64,000 nucleotides of DNA. It comes from Cotesia glomerata (taxonomy: Eukaryota > Arthropoda > Insecta > Hymenoptera > Braconidae). Location of the stretch: positions 6,572,001 through 6,636,000 of the forward strand of contig NC_058158.1 in assembly GCF_020080835.1 (NCBI RefSeq), in the 5' to 3' direction. The notes below the pieces were generated by a model, which saw nothing but the letters and a program-made list of their open reading frames with translations, ran no database searches and was not told where the DNA came from. Shown one piece after another: positions 13,141 to 26,444 of the stretch; position 1 is the first letter of the stretch; each line of letters begins with the position of its first letter. Both the position numbers and the translations under genes were made by a program.

Positions 13141-16100
13141 TTATATATTTCATTGTATTTGTATTAAGTGACATACATTTATATTTCCATGCGTGTGTAT
13201 TAAATGTACAATACTAAAATAACAGTTCAATTCAGGGGTTGCCACAGCTGTCGGTCGCGTTACTACTAATATGCTATTATTTTCTGTTTTTCGTTCTCTA
13301 ATACACACGCCAAAATATCACGCAAACTTAATATATATTATGATTATGTGAAAATAAAATAAATTAAATCCAACGATAAAAAATATATTTATCACAATAC
13401 ATCTGCTGGTTAAAATAAAATAAAGTTACTAGAGATTTTATTTTTACATATATACTACTTGCTGAAAATTTTTTACATGTGTATTTTATTTATAATACAT
13501 AGATGCAGATATAAATGTGCATACGAGGTATAGACTTATGTGTTTTTTCCACATAAACTTTGGTACACTGAGTATACAGCGAGAGTTTCTGTCTGAAAGC
13601 TGAAAAATAGTAAGAGACTTTCTTTGGTTTTTTTACTTTTTATTATTATTTTTTCCACGATTGTTTGGGAGAGCATCGCGAGTATGTACCCACACTGGTA
13701 GTGTTTCCGTAAAATGGAAATCCTCTGTGCGTGTAGTATGTAGAGAGGAATTGTCGTACGCTAGTGCAACCACAAGAATTTTGCATTGAGTTTCTCAATG
13801 CGAAAAGGGCTTTACGTTTATGTTCCATTGCTTCCAAATGTTTTTTCTCCTTCTCTATCTCTATATACGGTATGTATACGTACGTACATATAGCATAAGT
13901 ACGGAATATAGATAAATTGTAAGTACACGTAGTGTTCGGTTGGATACGTAATGAACGTAAGCTGAGAACCAACAAATGTCGTACCACAAATAAGAACCCG
14001 TCACGGTGGATTGCACTTTCTGAAAAGACCTACTACTCTACTGTACTTGTACTCTCGTCTACTTTCATTACTAAGAACGTCACGAGTCTAATGCTACTTT
14101 AACATTACTAATGCGATCACTCAAGTCTCTATTAATAACTTTTCAAAATTATTCCCTTTTGTTATTATATTCAAAAATAATACTCCCCAGCTGAACGAAA
14201 ATGTTCCATGATTTCATCTAATGCCAGAAAATGCTTGTGAATTTTTTTTTTACTCATTCACTTGGAAATATTTTCATCAAAAAAGTCAATAAAATACGTT
14301 GAGAAAAAAAATACTTTTGTTATATAAGAAAATTTTTTTGACACAAGCACATATATTTTTAATCATTATGATAAATATATTTTTTTTTGTCTGAAAAATT
14401 TATTAAATTTTTTTGTCACAAATTAAATAAATTCAATGGCTCATTTTAATAAATTGTTGAACTGAGTCTTTTTAAAATGATTGGACAATTATTTTTTTTT
14501 TTTTATGAAAGTTATTTTAATTATTGCATGTGTCTTAATGAAATTAGAAACCCGAAATTTACATATCCCATAACCAGTAGCCTGAATAATAGCGCCCGAA
14601 ATTAATTAAATAAAAAGGTTGCTTATTTATCTTTAAAACTTTTTGAAAAGTGTATTACCCAAATGAAAGATAAAGCCAATTTCGAGCTCGCGTCCCCGGT
14701 ACGGGTATAGTAGTACAGTAGAAATATGGTATGGTATGGTATGGGTACGGCCCGGGAGTGGGTATGAGGACAGTAGTGTGTACGCTTTTACGACGCGGCG
14801 AGAAAATGAAATTGGACCTTTATCCCCGTCTCGTAGCATAGCAAGCCAACGCTGGTGTACTGGGTGTGTGAGGGGCATAGACGTCGACTGAAATAAATCT
14901 GACAAAAATATGTGTTTGACAGATATTGGAAAACATCGATCGAAATGTTCCCCCGCTTTGTCACGCTTAACAATTTATAAATTTTTTGTTTTCATCTCAA
15001 CTCTATATCCTATTAAACGAAAACAATAATAAATTAGAGCTTTAGATTAATAAATAAATTTTCATTTATTATTTTTTAATATTTGAATTATCCAGGAAAA
15101 GAAGTTTTTGATACGTTCTGAAACAAATAATTTTCATTCCATGATTTATAGTCATACCAAAAAATTATTTACGCATATCAAAATTTTTTTCACGGGATAG
15201 GATAAACTTTATAAGGATAATTTTTTAATAACAGTAAAATATGTTACTGTTATTAGTGTTTTATTTGATTATATTCGTTTAGTCCCGGTTTGGAATTAGC
15301 ATAACTGGTGGGATATGTAACAGCTGTTACAAAGCTTCCAGCATCTGATAAACTGATAGTAGCGACACGCCTGGGATCTCACCTCCTTTCCCCAACCACA
15401 GACAACCATCTATGCCTCGATTCACGATAATATATATGTATATGGCGCATTTAAAATAAACGTTTCTAGTTTGGAGAAGCTGAGAGAGATACCCACTGAA
15501 ATTTTCTCTTCTCCGTCTCTTACTTGCGCGGCATATTCTCTTATAAATGGTTCGCGGTGTCATATAGAACAGTACGAATATAAGGTAGGAAAGAGAAGGG
15601 GAAGGGAAAGGGGTTTATGCACAGAATCACACTTACACTGACATTCTCGCTCACCCACCGGGTCTATCCCTATCCCTATCCCCTAGTTGCAAAAGACGTA
15701 ATACTAGCTGGTTGCTTCTGTAGACGGAATGCGCGTGATACGATATTGCGAATTCTATGGTTTTCGTATTACGGCCGTTCGGGTGAGTTCAATTTCGTAC
15801 GCGGATACGTTTTACGTGCCGCGTGCTCCCGTGTACACTACACAGTACACAACATATACATATACATACTACACAGTTTATATGTGTGTATATATTGTTA
15901 AAGAGAAAAAGTGATAGAAAGAGAGTGAGTCGGTTCCCAGATAAGGGTATACCTTATAAATGCGATGAGAGAGAGACACGGGGGTTCCTCACCCTGGCTC
16001 TACGCGACCAACAAAGACAACAGATCTGGAATAGAAAATAGCGACCTGCGCGGTATGCCGTAAATTTTGGCCAATGGATTTTACACGAAAGATAGCAAGA

Positions 16101-18114
16101 TCTATATATGTACGTATGTATATATGTATGTATGTGGAGAAGAAGGAGAAGAGCGTCATGTGAAACGAGGTTCAGGGCACTTGCTCTTGAGTGCACAAGC
16201 TCTTTCTATCTAACGGATTTACATATTCTATTTGGTAAAAGTCGTTGTAGATTTCATCACCAGAGTAAATAATGTCCAGCTAGATTTTTCAGTACTATTG
16301 TTTACGTATGTAAGAAAACTCTTTTAAATTTTTAAATTTTGGCTAACTTTTACTTGTGTTTATTTATGTACTGTAAACTATTGGATGTCAAAGTAATTAT
16401 TTGAAGATAAAATTTTTTAATTTTTTCACTTGGTATAAGAGATATTTAATAAGAAATGCAATTATGAATATTTATTTTGTTTAATTAAAAGCCAGTTCAA
16501 AGATAAGCGTTTGATTGATAATTTACTCACAGTTGTTATGAAGTTTGATGAAAAAACTTTAGACTTCAATAGCTACTTTAAATATCTATAAAATTATTTT
16601 ATTTTTTTATAATTTATTGTATCAAATATTAGTTTTAACAAAAAGTGTTTTCATCGAAAAAATTAACTGTTTTGAATTATTGGGGTCACAACGACCCAAT
16701 TGAATGAAAGAAGACGAGGAAAGTTTTTTATTAAAAATGTTCCGACAATTTTCAGATCTAGACCAAGTTTGATTAAAAATAAAGTAAACACTGTCGCAAA
16801 TTTTTTATTAATAATTAACAGTAAATATTAAATCAAACAAATACCATATTTAATTTATCAAAATTAAACGAATATTAATGATGATGTTCATGATAAAAAA
16901 AATTATTGGTGTCAGATATATTTATATTTTTTTTTATTAAAATTTGATTTTAATACAAATTTATCGAAATAAATGTTTTTAATTATTATTTTATTTTTTC
17001 AATTAAAAAACTTGTAATAAATATTGGAAACAAATAAAAATTGGAAACATATTGCAGAAAAATTTAAATTTCATTTTTAAACACTTTGTGTATCACGTGT
17101 TGTAAAATATGAATTTACATGCATATAAACGTCGTACGGTAACAAATAGAAAAATATAAAAATTATTTTTCTCGGTGAACAATATATTATAAAGTATAAA
17201 AACCATTTGTCTGTGTACAGCATAAAAACAAAAAATATATACGCTTTTCAGTGATTTGTTTTCGGGTTGTAAATAAACAAACTTGAAACTCGAGCATATT
17301 AATCTTGTGTAATGGTCAATTGATGAATCAAATCTTCAGTTAATTTATTTACCTTTCTCGGTCAAATGTAACATAAATCAAATTTGATATGTACATAAAA
17401 GTATGTATTTATTTTATTAGTATGATTTTTTATTTTCAAGAAAAATAAAGTAAATGTAGCACTTTGTCCGATATATTGCAAATCGATTGAACAAAATGAA
17501 AAAGTGGCTTACACGGGTTAGCTTTGTTGTACAAACGCTGGCGTACTCCTCTCGTTTCATGAATATACTGAAGTGTCGTTTACGTCAGCATCGTCGAGTA
17601 TAATATCGCCCTCTCATATTTCACGAGTCCTAATACTTCCCGTGTTCTCTCTATACTCATACAACACTAGAGCACTCGGGAGCTTTTAGATTGCACCTTG
17701 TACCTTGCAATCGCAGTATCATTAACGACTTGCGAATTGGAAAAAGCTCAAAATAAGTGCTTCTATGTCTTCAGTTGTAGTAAAGCGATAAATTTTATTA
17801 ATTTATGTCTAATGATTTTTTTTTTAATTTTGTGTGAATTTTATTGAAAAAAAATTTGCGTATTAATAAATCTTCTTACGAATTACCATGAGAAAAAAAT
17901 CAGCGCAATAAATGCATCAATAAACGACCCTCTAAATCATAAATTTAATCGGCACATTTTCAATTTCATCGCGGTTTAATAACAAGCTCACGTGTGCTAC
18001 AGAATGGACGGGAGTTAAGGAGCGCAAACTCGAAAGATCCTGGAGGATAAAAAAATTTGAAGTGGGAGAAAGGGGTTAGAGGATGGGGTTGGGGATACTT
18101 TACTGCGCAAATTA

Positions 18115-18270
18115 AGGCAAAGTGGCAGTCAGTAATTTTATGTGGCCATCCAGCTACTGATATTGAATTTCCTTAGTCGCTTAATCCAAATCGTCGTGGA
18201 GCTACGAGCGATCTCGCGAAATTGGAATCATTACTTTACGGTCCCTTGCGAAATTGAAAGAGAGCTAAGG
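18115..18270. promoter_or_regulatory. GC-balanced block with repeated GCGAAATTG, candidate regulatory element
   Basis: GCGAAATTG occurs twice (about 18216 and 18248) within a complex, non-repetitive 150-base block that also has GATCTCGCG and a TTAATCC homeodomain-type core. No ORF. Candidate enhancer by composition only. Confidence 0.22.
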
Positions 18271-19819
18271 CACACAATATATAGTATATCTATGTAGCGT
18301 ATAGTACCAGTAGCACCCATACTATACCATACCGTATACCAGAAGAGTGTAGACTAGTACAGCTCTTGAAACCAACTGCTCTCACTAAGCCTCGAACTCA
18401 TTTCATGATTTTGTGGTTTTTTCATGGAAACTTTTTAGTTTATATGGCTCTAAATTACATCGGAAATTGCTTGGCTTTACTCAAAATTATTATTTTTTCA
18501 TTTTTTATTATATATAACCCAAGCGTTTAACCATTTAACATCTCGAAGTCACTTTTTATTTTCCACAAAAAAAAAAAAAACTACCAAAATGAATTGTTTA
18601 ATTTGATAACAACTTATAGAAGAACTTATACTATAGAAGAAAAGTTAATTGCAAGCAATTGTTATAAAAAATTATCTCGAGTCTAATTGCAAACAGTAAA
18701 AGGGTATTTCCCCTCTACTCTTATTATCACGAGGTACTAAAATTCTGAATCAGACAGCCTAGAACCAGTCTTGAAACTTGGCAGCAGTTGTCATAAAATT
18801 GGCTTACCCCTATACGATCGACGATTTCTTCCTCAGTCTTTCTTATCTTCTCTTTTTCTATTTTATTTCATTTTATTTAACCTTTTTTTCTTTTTTCGTC
18901 AAGCTTTTACGAGCAATCACTTGGTTGTCTCCGAGCTTCTGAACCCTAGAGAACTTGCCATTTATTTTTTTATCCCATAAAAGTTTCATTCAATATTACG
19001 TAGCACCTTCAAGGTAATATATAATAGCACTAAAGAATTATTATTTTCCGTTTACCTTTTCTTATTATTGTTTTTTATATTTCGTCAGCCCATTTTACAA
19101 ATTATCGTGTAGTAACCATTATATTAGCTCCCACGATCCTTTTTTATTTTTTTTTTTGAAGTATGCATCTCCAAAAAAGTCTCCAGAATTTATTATATTT
19201 CCGTATTAGGCACTAACGATCAACAAATCCATTAATTTTTTCTCATAGGAGGTTCCAATAATTTTTTCTCATCTTATCTCCTTTATTCTCTGAACAATAA
19301 ATTTATTAAATATAATATCACCGTTTTCAATTGATAGTGACAGAGAGCCGATATTAAATAAAACGCGTGTGCGTCTTTCTACGCTTGGATAATAAAATGA
19401 TGGTGCGGAGCTAAGCATAGGGTAGGGGTAGCTACAATAAGTCCGCGAGCCGTTTAATAGAATAATTAAGGGTCCTTGGATATGGCAGCTGATGCCTTTG
19501 CAACACGCTCGTGCGTACTCTTACTTATACAGATACAGATATTGTATTTCGTTCGCTCACTTTTACATTTTGTTGCTTCACTATACGTATATATAGCGCA
19601 CGTACTTGTACATTGTACATCGAACATTGCGTATTACAGCAAAGTTGTCCGACACACGCTTGATTCCCCTCGTGCTCTATACTAGACACAGACACTCGTA
19701 CAACCCCATTGTCCCGGTCTATCTAGCATCCGTGGGGTAATAGAACGCATTTAGGGGTAGATAGATCCAACGGAATTAATATTAACCAAAACCAAAACCA
19801 AAATAAAAAATTTATAATA

Positions 19820-20085
19820 CATGGATAAAAAAATTGTAGAAATAATTACAATTTTTACATCATAATCCAGAACCAGACTTTCAATATCTTCACTTTAATA
19901 ATTTTACGCTTTAAAATTTATGATATTACATCATAAAAATGCGTATAAAAGTAGTCAATATATGAATTTATACGATCTAAAATCGTAAATTTAAAAATGT
20001 AAAATTACCTAACTAAAGATATTGAAAGTTTGGTCCTGGATTACGATGCGAAAATTGTAATTTTTCCTACAATTTTTTTTCTGTG
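19820..20085. mobile_element. Inverted-repeat MITE with about 90-bp arms
   Basis: Left and right arms of about 90 bases are reverse complements with few mismatches; both contain AAATTGTAG, a CATAATCCAG-like stretch and CTTTCAATATCTT. The 266-bp element is flanked by TA on both sides and ends CATGGATAAA / TTTTCTGTG. It differs in sequence from the CTTGATTCAAG family but shares TA duplication and similar termini, so a Tc1/mariner-type transposase is the likely mobiliser. Non-coding. Confidence 0.75.
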
Positions 20086-23000
20086 TAAGTTTAGATCAAG
20101 GTTAAAATTTAAATTTAACAACACTTTACTGTTTACTGTCATCCATAAACTATCATGTAGCATTATAATCGGTAAATTTGATTAACCGGTGAATTTTATT
20201 CCATCACCGTCAAACATTGTCTGGAACTAGCACATTCTTTCCAGGGCAGATACAGAGTGATTCAAACTTCATTGCTGGGTGTACTGCTACACTGAAATTA
20301 CTGTAATCCCAGTCGACTATAAATTTCGCAGTACGCTGCAGAATTATATACATTAGACTTTAATCATGATAAACGCTACACTTTGATAAGCTTTATCAGA
20401 TAATTATCATCATTGATTTATAGAATAACATTCATTTATTTTTTAATCTGCTAATTCCCGTATCGATCCCCGACCTTTTTATTTTAAATTCAATCTATTT
20501 TATCCAATGGATTGATGCGATGTATTACTGATTGTGCTAATTGAATTCTTTGTTCATTAAATATTCTGGATTAAGCTAAAAGCCTATCATTATTAACACA
20601 AAAGTGTATTTAATGATTCATTTAAAAAATTTTTCAAACTTTAAATATTAAAAATAGTTAATAAATAATTTTATTAAAAATTAATCACAATATCAATTAG
20701 AATGAAAAATAGAACTACCTGTCAATGGTGAAATAATTCTCCATATGATATTCGATTCAGGATTATAAATAATAATGTCATTCAAAACGAACACCACAAT
20801 GTAACCTAATTTGAGAGATACGAATTTAGCAATTTATAATCGGTGTGATTGAACAGCCAATTTACCGCTAAATAATTAATAAATTAAATGAGTGTCTATC
20901 AAGATGAATGCTTAATTCAGTGTCACTCATACTCCTATTAGATTTTATAAATGAAAGCCAATCAATCTTATTATATTTTCATCGAATCTCGACTAATCTG
21001 ATAATTAAAAGTTCGAGACTACAGACATTGACATAATATAATTATCATTGTCTTACTGTAGAACCATCCACCCAGAATAGAACATAATAGTGGAATAAGT
21101 CATACAACAGGCGGATTCAAAATTAGCTTATCGTTCAATAACGTAATCAGAGATAATAACATTAATAATGATATGTCTAATCCAAATTAGATACAATAGT
21201 TAATATATATGAGAAAGCTGATCTCGGGCGCGTTTATGCCTACATATCTACAGATATACAACATCATCATCTGGTGTAGACATAGTAAGGTGCAAACCGC
21301 AGAATTCTCACGGCAACAGTTATTTGCGGTGTTAAAGTCTCGACATAGTAACGTCAGTAAGGAGCTAGAGTAAACCTTGTTCCCGTTCCCTATCCGAGTC
21401 TTGTTCCCGTTTCCGTTCCAGTTCTTGTTCTTGTTCTCGTGTGTTACGTACTAATACTAATACTTATGCATTAGAACTAGAGACTAGAAGTACATATATA
21501 AGGACTGAGGACGAAATCTGCAAGGATGAAGAGAGCCAGAGTCTAGAGTCTAGAGGAAAGAGGTTAGAGGGTGCGACAACTAGAAACGTCCTAAGTAAGG
21601 AACGAGAGTGGTGTGTGGTGTATATACAGTTACAGAGAGTCCCAAGTTTCTCCGAAAGCAAAATAGAACACATAGCCATCCTCTTTTACCTTCCTTCCTT
21701 CCTTCCACAGGAAGCTAAAGTCAAGTGGACTCACCGCCGGAAACTCCTCTAATGACTGAACTTGCTAATTTCGACCAATTAGAGCCACCTAACATCCACC
21801 TCCCCATCCAAAGTCGACGTTGTCCCCCATGACTGTCCTTGTTTTCTCTCAGCTTCTCTGCTCGGCTCTTTCTCTTTCTCTTTTCAACTATTGTTGGCTT
21901 AGATACTCTTGTCCTCTTTCTACTTGATGCAGCTTAGAAACCTCTACTTCTTCGGGCGTACATACATATCTAGGCATCTGTATGTGTTTTGTACACCGTC
22001 ATCCATTCACTTGCCCTTAAGTCGCCCAAGTTGAGCTTAAGGCGCACTATATTCTATCTTGACCGACAGCAAATTCTTAGTGAGATAAATTTTGTCTAAC
22101 CACCAATTCCGCATCACTGAGCTCACTAATTAGTGTATTGTATATTGTATTGTATTAGATTATGCTATATATATCGAGTGTAATTGTTTGTTGCACTTGA
22201 GAGTTACATTGAATTTTCTAAAATAAGAATTATTAAATATAAATGTAAATAAAATAAAGCTTCGGTTTGAACTTTTGATTGTAGAAATTCGGAATATTTG
22301 AGTTTTAATTAATGTTAAAATTTAAAATATAATTAATTATTAATAACGGTAAACAAAATTAATTAAAAGTTTGGCGGAAAAGCTAAATAAAAAAGTTTTC
22401 ATTTAAAAGTAATGAAATTATTTTGTTAAGTATGACTTGTATTAAACTTGTGAACAATAATAACTTTTAGCGCGTTAATTAAAGTGTACCGTGTTCTCGA
22501 AATAAATAATTATAATGAATATTATTTAATATTAATATTATTATTAAAATATAAAGTTTGGTTGTAAATTAAAGATAATTATTTAGTGCATAGTTCGCGT
22601 AATTTATATCTTCACTTTTGATGCGTTATGGCTGCACTGTGTAGAATAACTGAGATAGCTCGTTATAGACGTAGGCGTACACCTTTTCGAGCAAATTCTT
22701 ACGTCTCATTATGTGTATAAATATAAATGTCGGGGATCTTGTTAAAATATAAATGATACTTGGATGTATAAGTATTAAATTCTGTTTACAGAGAAATTAT
22801 TTTTTTTTTTTCATTGATGGGAAGGTAGTTGATTAAATAATTATTTGAGTAGAATTTTAAAAAACATGTCATTTTTTTTTTTGGTCGAAGAGTCGTCAAT
22901 TTGTAAAAAAGTTTTACTTAAATTTTAATTTTTTGGTTTAGATAAAAAAAATTTTGATTAAACGTAAAATTTCCATGCATAATAATTTTCAAACATTTAT

Positions 23001-23939
23001 TTAAAATTTTCTAGTTTTTGTTGAATTCACCTCTCTAATTTCAAGCTTCGCTATTCCCTACAGTTCCAACTATTTTTATAATAATCGATCCAGCTAAATA
23101 TAATTTTATGTGCAAATATTACACATTCAGCGAGAATAATAAAGATTCCCGATTTACGAATTGTCAAAGAGGGTAAAATAAAGCACTCAGGCATAATAAA
23201 TCATATCAGAAGGTTCAATGGAGTGTCAGATTACCGCAGAAGCGTATATAGAAGCTGTTAAAGCTGAGCTAGCCACTATATGCACTTTAAACATCTACAC
23301 ATCATATATAGATATACAAATACACATAACTTTCTCCTTCGCTGATGGCGTTTCTGGGCATCGGTACATCGGAATACACTCAGTCCTTTAATACGTATCT
23401 AATTAAGTGTCCCCAGAATACGAGTACTTGGTTTTGAGAGTCGAGAGCACACAACAGTGCAGCATGTGCAGTCATATCGCACATCGATGCTGAAGAGAGA
23501 GAAATAGAGAAACGGAATTAAATAGGAATGTCAGACTAGTGCAGAAAGAAGAGGACACGTGAAAACTAGCGTAGGGACGGTTCATGGGTTTATAATAGAT
23601 ATCACTGCAAGCATAACTCTTGGCGAGCTCTTCCATACTACCCGAGTAGTGCGGGAAGCTTTTTCCACGCGATGCCATACTGCATTACTGTATATACCGA
23701 CCTATGTATACATCACGAGATGGAATTTCATCCGTGCTATATGACATAAATCTCGAACACATTAAACCCGGTGTTACGAGAGCTAGCCTGTTTACTGAAG
23801 TTCGGCAAGCTTTCGCAGCTTTAATATGTATCTTCATTTTTATACACATTAAAATAAAAATTAACTTGATTCAAGATAATAATTCTTGTCAATTTTTTTT
23901 CATATTAAATTTAAATTAAAAATCTAAATTTTAAACATA

Positions 23940-24162
23940 TACTGAAAAAAAAATTAACTTAATTCAAGAGAAAAATTCTTGAACCAAGAATATAATTTTG
24001 AAGAAGGTAAATGTCTTGAATCAAGACGAAAAATTCTTGAATCAAGTAAAATTTCCTTAAATTAAGAAAAATTTTCTTAAATCAAGAATTTTTCTACTCA
24101 AATTAAGAATATTAAGTTCTTCAAAATTATATACTTGATTCAAGAACATTTTTTTTTCGGTG
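23940..24162. mobile_element. MITE, CTTGATTCAAG family, copy 3
   Basis: This 223-bp copy has a left end TACTGAAAAAAAA and right end TTTTTTTTCGGTG, with TA duplicated on each side (23938-23939, 24163-24164). It carries the same internal motifs as the copies near 1 kb and 8 kb. A truncated fragment of the same family (AATTAACTTGATTCAAG) lies just upstream at about 23856-23880. Confidence 0.82.
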
Positions 24163-24227
24163 TAATTATTTGCCTTATATTACTTTTGAATAGAACCTCG
24201 AATTGTCCATAGTATGTAATTGAAAAG

Positions 24228-24253
24228 AAAAAAAAAAAAAAAAAAAAAAAAAA
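24228..24253. repeat. Poly-A tract
   Basis: About 26 A residues, shortly after a MITE right end at 24162. No retroelement sequence could be recognised upstream. Confidence 0.95.
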
Positions 24254-25387
24254 TTATAAGTTATCTTTGTGAGGGTGTAAAAATTATAGCTAGTTCATAT
24301 AAACATGTCTTGGTGACTTTTAAAGCCTTGTAGGAGATGCTATGTGCATAATTGAATTTTGCATATGTATATGCTTTCATACCTCGGGCTTGTAAATGTT
24401 GGCGCGTGTGGTTCATCAGACGTATGTATAAGCCGTAGACGCGGTAGAGAGCAATATAAGAGTTTAGGACCTTTGTAGGTTGCCCTCTTGAGTGAGGCAA
24501 TAACACCCCCGTTGAAAGTTGAAAGTTGAAAGAGTCAAAGTGTAAAACAGTTATTTGCGAATAACAGTTGGCTCAATACTGACCCTGGTGATGTATTTGC
24601 TGGGAACTAGCCTGGAGAGTGAGAATCGGGGTGCGAGGGTGTGAGGATTGGTATTACTACACGATGGCAGGCTGTACTGGGTTGGAAAAGGAAAAAGAGA
24701 ATGTAGATGAGGAAGGATCCTCTTCACCCGGTGACGACCCCTGCGAGGCCCCCCATAAATATTGGACAGTGGCAGCTTGTTACTCCACACCATTGCTGAC
24801 TTCAAACCGACCACGACACTCAATATCGTCTGACCACTCGTATAACCACCGCGAGTACTCTATGTACGTGCATACTTGATTGACATCGGCTTACAAGAGA
24901 TCACATAGCTCCCATCTCACTTAATAACCTCCTCTATTAATATTGTTATGCTATGTGTGTATGTATTGTTATACTCTGGGCTGTACAAACTTATTATTGC
25001 GTTATGTGACATTATCACACAGCGTTACTCTTTAACGAATAATCCTTTGTTGGAATATCGAACAGTACAGAGTCAGACCTTTCAGTTTTTTTTGTTAACA
25101 AATGAGACATATTCTGTCAAATTACAACACATTCGAATTAACTGATTAAATAAATAAATAATAAATAATAGGCTTAACAGCTACAAATACAATAATTGAA
25201 AACTAAACTAAAAAGTAGAAAATAATTTTTGATAAGTTTAAAATAAGAATAGAGTGATGAAAAAAAAATTCATATTTTTGTAAAAATGCATTGAGTACTT
25301 TATGATATTGTTATAAATATTATTTACCAATTTTTTAGCATTATTAAAAATTAGAAGCGCTTGATAGTAATATTTTAGTTCATTGTA

Positions 25388-25611
25388 CACTGATAGAAAG
25401 ATTTCTTAGTATTTAAAAAGATTTCTTTGTATTTAAGAAATCATTTCTTAAACATCATTTCTTAGTATTTAAAAAATATTTCTTAGTATTTAAGAAATAT
25501 TTCTTAAATGCTAAGAAATATAAATACTAAGAAATATTTTTTAAATGCTAAGAAATGATTTCTAAAATACAAAGAAATCTTCTTAAATGCTAAGAAATCC
25601 TTCTATCAGTG
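25388..25611. mobile_element. Palindromic MITE, CACTGATAGAA family, copy 1
   Basis: This 224-bp element is nearly a perfect palindrome. Its ends are CACTGATAGAAAGATTTC and the reverse complement of CACTGATAGAAGGATTTC, and it is flanked by TA on both sides. The interior repeats TTTCTTAGTATTTAA many times in both orientations. It could fold into one long hairpin. The TA duplication and CACTG/CAGTG ends suggest a Tc1/mariner-derived non-autonomous element. Confidence 0.83.
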
Positions 25612-25773
25612 TATTCATTAGTAAGAATTTTTTTCTATCGATATCAACAAACATTCATCGTCTGATGAAGAGACAAGACCAAACTTACGAAATTATGATA
25701 TTATCATCAGCCCGTAATATGTGTACCCATTTTTAACTTATCCGAATGTAATAAAGTTGGTGAAAATTACATA

Positions 25774-26044
25774 CACTGATTGAAGGATTTATTTGTATTA
25801 AAAAATATTTGTTAATAGTTAACAAATCATTTATTAGAGACCATTTTTTAGTATTAAACAAATATTTCTTAGTATTTAAAATCATTCGTTTGTATTTAAT
25901 AAATCTGATATTCATTTATTAAATATTAATAAATCTTTTTAAATACTAAAAAATATTTGTTAAGGACTAAAAAGTGGTCTCTAATAAATGATTTGTTAAA
26001 TATTAACAAATATTTTTAACTATAAACAAATCCTTCTATCAGTG
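25774..26044. mobile_element. Palindromic MITE, CACTGATAGAA family, copy 2
   Basis: This 271-bp relative lies only 162 bp from the previous copy. Its ends are CACTGATTGAAGGATTT and the reverse complement of CACTGATAGAAGGATTTG, with TA flanks. The interior repeats ATTTGTTAATA-like units and a paired AATGATTTGTTAA region. The interior has diverged from copy 1 while the ends are conserved, as expected if only the termini are needed for transposition. Confidence 0.8.
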
Positions 26045-26409
26045 TAATAGATAGATAGATACAGGTCAAGCCTATATAACCGTATAAATGCAATTAACAC
26101 TTTTTGAATAGATATTAATGATCGTTAGAAAAGTATTAACCTCACTTTGCCCTGACATGAACTCGAGGATAATTTTGTGCAAGACATTAATGTCAAAATG
26201 TAAGTTGCTTCCGTAAAATACAAATTTACAACTTTGTTAATAAAAAATGTGAGTATAAATTTTTAAACTTGTTGCATAGGATAGATAACAATGTGATAGT
26301 TATGCAAAATACAAAGTGGAAAATGGGAAAACTATAAAACGAGAACGGCGACTACAAAGTCCTGGGTTCACGGAGTTGAGTCTTGACGAGACGGATAGTA
26401 TATAATACA

Positions 26410-26411
<2 letters not shown>

Positions 26412-26440
<29 letters not shown>
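26412..26440. repeat. (ATT)n microsatellite
   Basis: About nine to ten ATT units in a 29-base tract, followed by AT-rich DNA. Confidence 0.95.

Positions 26441-26444
<4 letters not shown>

Noticed and set aside
24663..24879. ATG-initiated + strand frame with an acidic stretch (ENVDEEGSSSPGDD)
   Set aside because: The ATG context is fair but the C-terminal half is unstructured noise and a similar-length antisense frame overlaps it; no homologue recognised.
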